Positions 18,099 to 26,100 of a stretch of 64,000 bases of DNA are shown piece by piece (within the stretch, counting starts at the first letter, position 1; each line of letters opens with the position of its first letter). Both the position numbers and the translations under genes were made by a program. A model generated the notes under the pieces. It did no database searches, was not told the DNA's origin, and worked only from the letters and a program-made list of their open reading frames with translations. Origin of the DNA: Providencia rettgeri (GTDB lineage: Bacteria > Pseudomonadota > Gammaproteobacteria > Enterobacterales > Enterobacteriaceae); the NCBI RefSeq assembly GCF_023205015.1, contig NZ_CP096258.1:3038001-3102000 (forward strand), written 5' to 3'.

Positions 18099-19028
18099 TT
18101 AATGCTTAATCTCTTTGTCATACGGGTCAAGGTGTGTCATGACATCCAAAATTAATGGGTTTTCCATCAATTTTTTACGTACATTTACCGCAATCTCATG
18201 GCCAACAGTGATACTCATATTTCCATCCAGCTCTAAATGTACATCTACCAACAAAAAATCCCCTGACTTACGTGTTTTTAAATCATGATACCCTGATAAT
18301 TCACTGATATTATCCAAAATAGAACGAATTTCTTGCAACGTTTCTTCATCCGCACCTTTATCCATTAAATCTTGCATGGATTGATTGGTGAATTTAAACC
18401 CCATGCGGAAAACGAATGTCCCCACAATCAATGCTGCAAGTGGGTCAAAAATTTTAAATCCGCACAAGCTACCAACAATACCGATAGCCACCACCAAGGA
18501 AGAAGCTGCATCAGAACGAGCATGCCATGCGTTCGCCACTAACATACTGGAATTCACTTTATTTGCGACATGCAACATATAGCGAAACAGCCCTTCTTTT
18601 GCGACTAAAGCAATCAATGCGACAACTAATGCGACTGAGTGCACTTCAGGGATCAAATCCGGTTTCAGCAATTTTTCGATCGCTGACCAAACCATTCCTA
18701 CACCCACAATTAATAAAATAATACCCAATATTAATGATGCACCATTTTCATAACGAAAATGGCCGTATGGGTGGTCTTCATCCGGTTTTTTATGGCTTTT
18801 CTTATTCGCTATCAATACAACAAAATCAGCGATTAAATCCGATAATGTGTGAATGCCGTCAGCTATTAACCCAGAAGAATGCGAAAAAAAACCAATAATT
18901 ATCTGCCAAATCGATAAAAAAATATTTACAACAACACTAACTAATGTACTTTTCTTTGCGGCTTTAAATTTTATTTGCTGAATTTCAAAATCACTTTTTT
19001 TCTGTGTGGAGGCATTATTCATAGTCAT
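18099..19028 (-). CDS. Cation diffusion facilitator (CDF) metal exporter
   Basis: Inner-membrane divalent cation/proton antiporter, likely exporting Zn2+ or Fe2+. About six hydrophobic helices fill residues 25-215, followed by a cytoplasmic C-terminal domain (about 225-305) with the metal-binding histidines GHEIAV and THLDPY. Transport-site residues can be seen in TM2 (ADGIHTLSD) and TM5 (WHARSD), the H-x3-D type of zinc/iron CDFs, as opposed to the D-x3-D type of manganese exporters; DEDHPYGHFRYE follows TM2. The start is ambiguous (ATG at 19028 or 19022), neither with a strong ribosome binding site. Sites resembling Fur boxes lie upstream, so iron efflux is possible. Confidence 0.88.
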   Translation of the reverse strand: MTMNNASTQKKSDFEIQQIKFKAAKKSTLVSVVVNIFLSIWQIIIGFFSHSSGLIADGIHTLSDLIADFVVLIANKKSHKKPDEDHPYGHFRYENGASLILGIILLIVGVGMVWSAIEKLLKPDLIPEVHSVALVVALIALVAKEGLFRYMLHVANKVNSSMLVANAWHARSDAASSLVVAIGIVGSLCGFKIFDPLAALIVGTFVFRMGFKFTNQSMQDLMDKGADEETLQEIRSILDNISELSGYHDLKTRKSGDFLLVDVHLELDGNMSITVGHEIAVNVRKKLMENPLILDVMTHLDPYDKEIKH

Positions 19029-19053
19029 AAAATGGGTTCTTAATGAAAAACAA

Positions 19054-19180
19054 AATAATTATCATTCATATAACCTATTTAAATCAATAAGTTAAAACAT
19101 AAAATGCAATACTCGCATATATTCTGTTAAAAGTCTCCGTGTTATTTGTAAATAAAAAGCGTGATTGATAATAATTATTC
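19054..19180. promoter_or_regulatory. Candidate Fur boxes between CDF and usp genes
   Basis: TGATAAT-A-ATTATTC at 19166-19180 matches 12 of 14 positions of the 7-1-7 Fur consensus TGATAAT-N-ATTATCA. A second, weaker site (TGATAAT on the minus strand, 19054-19068) lies 26 bp before the CDF start. The region separates two divergent genes, so one or both could be iron-regulated. The DNA is very AT-rich, which raises the chance of false matches. Confidence 0.45.
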
Positions 19181-19326
19181 TTTCTTTTCAAAGAATTAAT
19201 TATACTATCTTTAAATTATCATTATAAATGCGCACTTTATTACATTTATTATTTTTCATTTAACTTATAGTATATTGAAGATAAGCCTTTGTAATTAACT
19301 TTAAATAATACGAAAATGAGGTAGCT

Positions 19327-19764
19327 ATGTATAAAAAAATCCTAGTTCCTATTGATTTGTTAGAAGATGAATTGAACCAAGAGATCATCAAACACGTTGA
19401 AGCACTAGCACAACTTAGCTCAGCCGAAATTCATTTTCTATCTGTTATTCCGAGTCTCGAATTATTTTTTGGTATTGAAATTGCCGCATTACCAGAAAGT
19501 AACAAAGATTCTGCTGAACGCGCAATCCTTGCCATGCGCGCATTAGAAGAAGTCATTAAAGACATCAAAGTTGCTGATGAACGCATTAACTGCAAAATTG
19601 GTATTGGTTCCGCTAAAGATGAAATCTTAGATTATGCGCAAGAAATTAGTGCTGACCTGATTGTTGTTGGTTCTCATCACCCAAGTTCTTCAACTTACCT
19701 ATTAGGCTCAACAGCATCCGCTATTGTACGTCATGCTAAAACATCCGTATTTGTTATTCGCTAA
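19327..19764 (+). CDS. Universal stress protein, UspF-like
   Basis: A 145-residue cytoplasmic Usp-domain protein. It opens with MYKKILVPIDL (the aspartate of the nucleotide site), and ends with the ATP-binding loop VGSHHPSSSTYLLGSTASAIVRHAK followed by TSVFVIR, the G-2x-G-9x-G-(S/T)-like pattern of the ATP-binding UspF/UspG branch. GAGG lies 8 bases before the ATG. Members of this branch help in stress survival, adhesion and motility in E. coli; the specific role here is unknown. Confidence 0.9.
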   Translation: MYKKILVPIDLLEDELNQEIIKHVEALAQLSSAEIHFLSVIPSLELFFGIEIAALPESNKDSAERAILAMRALEEVIKDIKVADERINCKIGIGSAKDEILDYAQEISADLIVVGSHHPSSSTYLLGSTASAIVRHAKTSVFVIR

Positions 19765-19776
19765 ATGATTTTCTAT

Positions 19777-19804
19777 AAAAATGCCGCAGTTAGCGGCATT
19801 TTCT
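19777..19804 (+). terminator. Terminator after the usp gene
   Basis: AAAATGCCGC pairs with GCGGCATTTT around AGTTA, followed by CTTTAAT. It lies between usp and the convergent ecotin gene and may serve both. Confidence 0.85.
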
Positions 19805-19811
19805 TTAATCA

Positions 19812-20288
19812 TTATTTTGTAACTGAATCCATTAATTTATCGTCTGTAGACCAAATTCGATATTTCACTTGCATATCTTTTGGTGCATAAATCACAATCG
19901 GTAATTTGCTGTTATAACGCACAAATGCATCATCACCTAACTGTGTTGAAACAAAACGGTCTTTGGCTGGCTCAGAGCACCCCATCATTGTTGAAGCAGG
20001 GCCTTTAACCTCATCTAATTTATAGTAGCTGTAACCCCAACCTTCCAACGTTTTTTCATCCAGCTCCCCCATAAACCATTGACGATTACAGTCTGCTTTG
20101 ATCGTTTTACCAATAACTAACTCAACCATAAAATTATTTTCATTTTGTTGCTTAGTTAATTCAATCACATGACGAGTCATACCCGCTTCCGCTTTTGGGT
20201 ATGGCGCGATCTTTTCCAAATCTTCCGTTGCGACTGCACATGATGAAATTAATGCCGCTGCCATTACAGATAAAATCGCTTTTTTCAT
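19812..20288 (-). CDS. eco: Ecotin, serine protease inhibitor
   Basis: Periplasmic dimeric inhibitor of trypsin-fold serine proteases, including host elastase and other proteases. A signal peptide covers about residues 1-20 (MKKAILSVMAAALISS, cleavage probably after CAVA). The mature protein has the ecotin landmarks EKIAPYPKAEAGM, the KTLEGWGYSYYKLD block, the reactive loop STMMGC with methionine at P1 and one of the two disulfide cysteines, and RYNSKLPIVIYAP. Length (158) is normal. AGGAA precedes the ATG. Confidence 0.96.
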   Translation of the reverse strand: MKKAILSVMAAALISSCAVATEDLEKIAPYPKAEAGMTRHVIELTKQQNENNFMVELVIGKTIKADCNRQWFMGELDEKTLEGWGYSYYKLDEVKGPASTMMGCSEPAKDRFVSTQLGDDAFVRYNSKLPIVIYAPKDMQVKYRIWSTDDKLMDSVTK

Positions 20289-20554
20289 TATTTATTCCTA
20301 TCTAGAAACACAAAATCAATTTTAAAAACCAGAATTCTATACATACTAAGTCATTTACACCGTAATTATCACTATAGATGATTCTTAATTACAAAAATAT
20401 AGGTAACCCAGATAAAAGCAATGTAATACTACTTAATTCTAGTTGAAGGATCATAAAACTAATAAAAATTATGTAAATTACAAGCTATTCGATGTACAAA
20501 ATGTACGCTCTGTTTATACTGAATCTGAGGCTTAATATATTCTGAGGAGGTAGT

Positions 20555-20767
20555 ATGTTATCAGCAGATCAAGATTTAGTTTCAAAATTAATCTCTACGC
20601 ATCCCCGTTTTCAAACTCTTTATGAAAAGCATCATCAACTCGACAAAGAAATCAGTAAATTAGAAGGCCCTTCTGGAGCTGGTTACAATGAGCATGTCGC
20701 TAAGCTAAAAAAAGAAAAATTACATCTTAAAGATGAAATGCAAAAAATAATGCTCTCGAGTCAATAA
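20555..20767 (+). CDS. YdcH family (DUF465) small protein
   Basis: A 70-residue, highly charged, helical cytoplasmic protein. The DUF465 pattern is clear: a helix (HPRFQTLYEKHHQLDKEISKLE), a short GP turn, and a second helix (VAKLKKEKLHLKDEMQKIM) forming an antiparallel hairpin. Very strong ribosome binding site GAGGAGG. Function of the family is unknown. A GGGTAA hairpin with a T-run follows at 20896-20920. Confidence 0.9.
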   Translation: MLSADQDLVSKLISTHPRFQTLYEKHHQLDKEISKLEGPSGAGYNEHVAKLKKEKLHLKDEMQKIMLSSQ

Positions 20768-20895
20768 ATTATCACGATAACAACATGCGTTGTTTTTCTT
20801 GCATAGTGAAAATAAAACTAGCTAACCAATTGAAAAATGAAAATATTTTATTATTCATTTAATATTAGCTAAGTATCGTGTTTCACGCTAATAAA

Positions 20896-20923
20896 AGAGG
20901 GTAATTTTTACCCTCTGTTTTAT
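20896..20923 (+). terminator. Rho-independent terminator
   Basis: AGAGGGTAA pairs with TTACCCTCT around TTT, followed by GTTTTATT. It lies 129 bp after the ydcH-like stop and before the ygbA-like gene. Confidence 0.8.
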
Positions 20924-20979
20924 TGAGCTCCATCAAAAAAAGTAAGAATACATTGTCATTAGCTAGCTATCCTTACATA

Positions 20980-21002
20980 AAGTTGTATATTAAATATATG
21001 TT
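20980..21002 (+). promoter_or_regulatory. Candidate NsrR site upstream of ygbA-like gene
   Basis: AAGTTGTATAT-T-AAATATATGTT fits the 11-1-11 NsrR consensus (AAGATGCATTT-N-AAATGCATCTT) at about 16 of 22 positions. It is 21 bp before the start of a gene whose E. coli relative is NsrR-controlled. Confidence 0.45.
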
Positions 21003-21023
21003 TATTTTTTATAGAGACTTATT

Positions 21024-21392
21024 ATGGTTGGTAAACGTATTAATCGTGAAATTAAAACGATTGAAAAAATGATAAAAATCTATGAAAAAGCTCACCCTGT
21101 TCCCATAGAATCTCCTAATTTCTATCAAGAATTATTTTCCTATGCCATTAATAGGTTAGAAAAATGCCGATATGGGGAAGAAAAACCAGCTTGTAAACAA
21201 TGTCCAATCCATTGTTATCAACCCAAAATGCGAGAACAGATGAAGCTCGTTATGCGTTGGGCTGGCCCTAAGATGCTAATCCATCATCCAATACTTGCTA
21301 TACGGCACTTACTTGATGATCGTAAACCCGTTCCTGACTTACCAGCCAAAGTTAATAAGCGAACAGCTAAAAGCATTGGTCATGATAAGTGA
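21024..21392 (+). CDS. ygbA: Nitric-oxide-responsive YgbA-like protein
   Basis: A 122-residue cytoplasmic protein matching the YgbA ('nitrous oxide-stimulated promoter') family. It is rich in basic residues and has four cysteines at 48, 57, 60 and 64 (C-x8-C-x2-C-x3-C), which suggest a metal or iron-sulfur site. The block RWAGPKMLIHHPILAIRHLLDDRKPVP is the family hallmark. In enteric bacteria ygbA is strongly induced by nitric oxide through NsrR and supports growth under nitrosative stress. A possible NsrR site precedes it. Confidence 0.85.
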   Translation: MVGKRINREIKTIEKMIKIYEKAHPVPIESPNFYQELFSYAINRLEKCRYGEEKPACKQCPIHCYQPKMREQMKLVMRWAGPKMLIHHPILAIRHLLDDRKPVPDLPAKVNKRTAKSIGHDK

Positions 21393-22126
21393 AACTCTAG
21401 CGCAAATTGGTACCCTCTATTTGAAGCTTCAAGCAAAATACAGCAAAAGGAGAAAAATAAGGTATATAAAGATTGAATAATGACGATTGAAAAAATAATA
21501 ACAAATGAAACTATGTATAAAAATGCATATTTGAAATACCTATCAGAGCAATTGTAAAAACCTATCGTTGTTAAAATGAGACACCTGTCGCAATAAACCC
21601 GCCATAAAGCCCCTTTTTGATAAAATTATATTATCGTCAAGATACATAAAACAAATAACTCAAGTTAACAATCATTTGTTATATAAGATAAATTTATCAG
21701 TGTTAATTTTAACGAATGTTAATATCATCATTCTCATAGCTAAAATTCACATTACCATACTAAAAATGATAAATGAGCAAAAAGTAGAAAAAAAACGCTT
21801 GTTACGCGTAAAAAACGATAACATATTAACATCCGACTAATTTTAATATTATAGGTTAATAATCTAAAATAATAAATTCAGACAAAATAAAACACCAAAC
21901 TCGTTATTTTAAACACAACTAATACCGAGCTATAAGCACAAAAAGATCGGCAAAAGTATATTTGGAAACATTTATTTATATTTAGAATTACAATGTGACA
22001 CAAAATTAATCGATTTATATAATTTCAAACATACTAATAACACCAATGCTTTATATTGCCAGATGGAAATTGTTGAATATTTTATTTTGAAGTTATATTT
22101 GAAATACAATTAATGAAGGTATCGTC
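21393..22126 (+). other. Long AT-rich intergenic region before the ExsA-like gene
   Basis: 734 bp with no convincing gene. A 25-codon open frame at 21480-21557 has no ribosome binding site and is not supported. From 21620 on the DNA is extremely A/T-rich with many A-runs, as in regions silenced by H-NS upstream of transferred virulence regulators. Confidence 0.4.
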
Positions 22127-22945
22127 ATGCAAGTAATAAACTCATCGAATCAATGCGTAATTAAACAGATAAACATTAATAACCTCGCAACCCATAACAT
22201 TATCGACTTAGAAACCAAAGGGCTTTTGATCATAGAACAAGGCTCTGTGTTACTAGAAACCCCAGCCAACTCACAACGTTTAAATGAAGGTGATATTTTA
22301 TATCACAAGCAAGGGGCTTACTCCTTACAACTCAGTGAAACTACAGGTTGCAAATTACTTTGGGTTCCCTTAAGTGATGATTTTTTGCGTAACTTTATTT
22401 CCAATCATGGTGCAGAGTTAAGTGAAATAGACCGTAATGAAGGCTTACCCTGTGATGTAATTAAATTTAATTCATCTCCTATCATTAACGAAATCAAAGC
22501 GAGCTTAAATGCATTTATCAATAATGAATACCCTGACGTCATCTTCACACTTCGAGTAAGCGAATTATTATTATTACTTAGCTACAGCGAACAAGGGGCT
22601 TTATTATTATCTAATTTTAGGCAGCTGAGTAGTCGCCAAGTCGAACGATTGCAGCTATTTATGGAAAACAATTACCTTAAAGAATGGAAGTTAAGTGAAT
22701 TTGCTCGTACTTTTGGCATGGGGTTAACAACATTTAAAGAACTGTTCAATACCGTCTATTCAACTTCACCACGCTCATGGATTAGTGAAAAACGTATTAT
22801 GTATGCACACCAGTTATTAGTTAACACGACAATGAGCATTGTCGAAGTTTCAATGGAAGCAGGCTTTTCCAGTCAATCTTACTTCACCCAAACTTATCGC
22901 AAACGATTTGGATACACGCCGAGCAGATCAAGAATAGCAGCTTAA
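22127..22945 (+). CDS. AraC-type activator, ExsA/LcrF-like
   Basis: A 272-residue transcription activator with an N-terminal cupin-like ligand or partner domain (about 1-165) and a C-terminal AraC double helix-turn-helix (about 170-270). The C-terminus (GMGLTTFKELFNTVY, SPRSWISEKRI, YAHQLLVN, MEAGFSSQSYFTQ, RFGYTPS) is closely similar to ExsA of Pseudomonas and LcrF/VirF of Yersinia, the master activators of type III secretion genes. No type III secretion genes lie in the window, so it is either an orphan or acts on a distant locus. Ribosome binding site GAAGG at 9 bases. Resemblance is judged by eye from known ExsA/LcrF sequences. Confidence 0.85.
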   Translation: MQVINSSNQCVIKQININNLATHNIIDLETKGLLIIEQGSVLLETPANSQRLNEGDILYHKQGAYSLQLSETTGCKLLWVPLSDDFLRNFISNHGAELSEIDRNEGLPCDVIKFNSSPIINEIKASLNAFINNEYPDVIFTLRVSELLLLLSYSEQGALLLSNFRQLSSRQVERLQLFMENNYLKEWKLSEFARTFGMGLTTFKELFNTVYSTSPRSWISEKRIMYAHQLLVNTTMSIVEVSMEAGFSSQSYFTQTYRKRFGYTPSRSRIAA

Positions 22946-23104
22946 CCGCTCAGTAATTTTCGAACTCATGCCCTGTCAGTTATAGAAATTTAAGCTTTAA
23001 CTATAATCTGGCAGAAAGGCAAGTTCAGTCCCTTCCATTACACAGCCATATTCACTTTTTAGCCTTCTTAAATTTCTATAATCCCTTCAGATTGATATAT
23101 CACA

Positions 23105-23142
23105 AAAAAAGGTAATTCGCCTTTCAGTGACAAATTACCTTT
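23105..23142 (-). terminator. Terminator of the lipoprotein/FKBP operon
   Basis: On the minus strand AAAGGTAATT and AATTACCTTT form the stem and a run of seven Ts follows. It lies 26 bp after the stop of the large coiled-coil gene. Confidence 0.88.
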
Positions 23143-23167
23143 AAGATAAACCCAGATAAAAGCTATA

Positions 23168-26100
23168 TTATTTTGCTTTAATTATTTTTAAATCAATAAT
23201 TGACATGGAGTTCGGTGGTACTTCACCTGGTATGCCGTCAACACCATAGCCACCTTCCGGTTTAATATAGACTTTAACCATCCCTCCTTCCCCTGCTCGT
23301 TCTACAAAGGAATTTAATGGCGTCGGTAGCTGACTATAAGGTAATGTGACCGGGTTTTGATCGGTGTACAATACCGTAACCTTACCATCCGTTAATTGTT
23401 CTCTCATAATAAAAGTCACGTCTTTATTTTTAACATCTTTTATAGGAGAACCTGCTTGAATGATTTTATAGTAAGTGTTGCTATCGAGCTTACTGTATTT
23501 TTGAGCGGTGATTTGCTCAATAATTTTTTGGTTTTTCTTCGCATTTTCTGCGGCAATCGCTTTTGCATCTTTGCTAGGTGGAACTCGCCCTGCCAAGCCA
23601 GTATTCGGTTTTGTACCACTTCTCGCTTTTAATGCATCATTTTCATCTTGTAACTGAGTTATCAATCGGTTTAATTCCATAATTTGTGATTTTAAAGTTT
23701 CATCACTCGAAATGGATTTACGCGAATCTAGCTCTGTTTGTAATTTTTTCAACTTCTCTTGTGCTGATGCCAACTCTTTTTGAGAATTGGTTTTTAAATC
23801 ACCAAGGAGTTTATTCGTCTCTGCCAGCTTTTGCTCAATCTCAGACTGTTTCCTTGTTTTAGCCGCAATATCGCTTTCAAGTTTACTAATTTTGTCTTCT
23901 TGGGACTTAGTCTGTTTAACAAATTGCTGGTTTTGCTGCTCAAGTTTTTTCTTCTCATTTTCCTGGGCAGTCAGTGCATCATTAATTGATTTTTTCTCAG
24001 ATTCCAACTTAGCTAAAGCGGCTTCTTTCTGTTTCAATAATGCAATTTGTTTATTTAAGTCGGTCGTTAACTCTTTAACTTGCTTGTCACTTGCTTGCCC
24101 TATTAACGCAGTTTGTTTTTCAACCTCTTTTTGCAACTTCAGCAGATCCGCATTAGCTTGTTGTAATTGTTTTTGAGCATCAACAAAATTCTGTTCATTT
24201 TGTTTTAAGTTTGTTTGTAATTGTTCTTGTTGCTTTTGGCTCTCAGCATATTGTTTAGATAATGTATTTTGTACTGCTTGCTGCTCAGCCAACTGTTTTT
24301 TTGCTATTGCTAATTCTGACTCTAACGTAATTTTTTGTGCTAATTTGGCCGTTTGCTCAACTAAAGAAGCTTGAATTTTATCAGCTTGTTGTGCCTTTTT
24401 CTGCAGCTCAGCGGTCAGTTGTTGGTTTTTCTCCGCTAGTGCTTTTGCATCAGCTTGCTGTTTTGCTAAGGCTTCGCGAGTGGTTTGGCTTTCCGCTTGC
24501 GCTTTCTTCAACCCGTCTTCTTTTTGCTTCAACAAGGCGAGTTGTTTATTTAAATCGGCGGTCAGCGCTTTCACTTGCTGATCGCTCGCTTGATTCATTA
24601 AAGCAGTTTTCGTTTCAACTTCATTTTTTAACTTTTGTAAATCCGCATTCGCTTGCTTCAGCTGCGCCTGTGCCGTGGTGTAATTTTGCTCTTGTTGAAG
24701 GAGTTTCGCCTGCAAGTCTGCCTGCTGTTTTTCACTGTTCGCAAACTGTTTGGACAACGCATTTTGCGCCGTTTGGTGCTCGGATAACTGTTTTTTCGCC
24801 TCAGCCAGCTCGGCTTCTAATGCCGCTTTCTGAGCCGCCTTCGCGGTCTGCTCGGCTAAAGAGGCTTGGATTTTGTCTGCTCGCTGCGCTTTTTGTTGCA
24901 GCTCGGCGGTCAGTTGCTGGTTTTTCTCCGCTAATGCTTTTGCATCAGCTTGCTGTTTTGCTAAGGCTTCGCGAGTGGTTTGGCTTTCCGTTTCCGCTTT
25001 CTTCAACCCGTCTTCTTTTTGCTTCAGCAAGGCGAGTTGTTTGTTTAAATCGGCGGTCAGTGCTTTCACTTGCTGATCGCTCGCTTGGCTCATCAAGGCA
25101 GTTTGTTTTTCCATATCAGCTTGGAGCTTCTGTAAATCCGCATTCGCTTGCTTCAGCTGCGCCTGTGCCGTGGTGTAATTTTGCTCTTGTTGAAGGAGTT
25201 TCGCCTGCAAGTCTGCCTGCTGTTTTTCACTGTTCGCAAACTGTTTGGACAACGCATTTTGCGCCGTTTGGTGCTCGGCTAACTGTTTTTTCGCCTCAGC
25301 CAGCTCGGCTTCTAATGCCGCTTTCTGAGCCGCCTTCGCGGTCTGCTCGGCTAAAGAGGCTTGAATTTTGTCTGCTTGCTGCGCTTTTTGTTGCAGCTCG
25401 GCGGTCAGTTGCTGGTTTTTCTCCGCTAGTGCTTTTGCATCAGCTTGCTGTTTTGCTAAGGCTTCGCGAGTGGTTTGGCTTTCCGTTTCCGCTTTCTTCA
25501 AACCCTCTTCTTTTTGCTTCAACAAGGCGAGTTGTTTGTTTAAATCAGCGGTCAGCGCTTTCACTTGCTGATCGCTCGCTTGGCTCATCAAGGCAGTTTG
25601 TTTTTCCATATCAGCTTGGAGCTTCTGTAAATCCGCATTCGCTTGCTTCAGCTGCGCCTGTGCCGTGGTGTAATTTTGCTCTTGTTGAAGGAGTTTCGCC
25701 TGCAAGTCTGCCTGTTGTTTTTCACTGTTCGCAAACTGTTTGGACAACGCATTTTGCGCCGTTTGGTGCTCGGCTAACTGTTTTTTCGCCTCAGCCAGCT
25801 CGGCTTCTAATGCCGCTTTCTGAGCCGCCTTCGCGGTCTGCTCGGCTAAAGAGGCTTGGATTTTGTCTGCTTGCTGCGCTTTTTGTTGCAGCTCGGCGCT
25901 CAGTTGCTGGTTTTTCTCCGCTAATGCTTTTGCATCAGCTTGCTGTTTTGCTAAGGCTTCGCGAGTGGTTTGGCTTTCCGTTTCCGCTTTCTTCAAACCC
26001 TCTTCTTTTTGCTTCAACAAGGCGAGTTGTTTGTTTAAATCAGCGGTCAGTGCTTTCACTTGCTGATCGCTCGCTTGGCTCATCAAGGCAGTTTGTTTTT

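Noticed and set aside
21295..21480. 61-codon open frame overlapping the end of the ygbA-like gene
   Set aside because: It is out of frame, overlaps a recognised gene by about 100 bp and has no ribosome binding site or family match.
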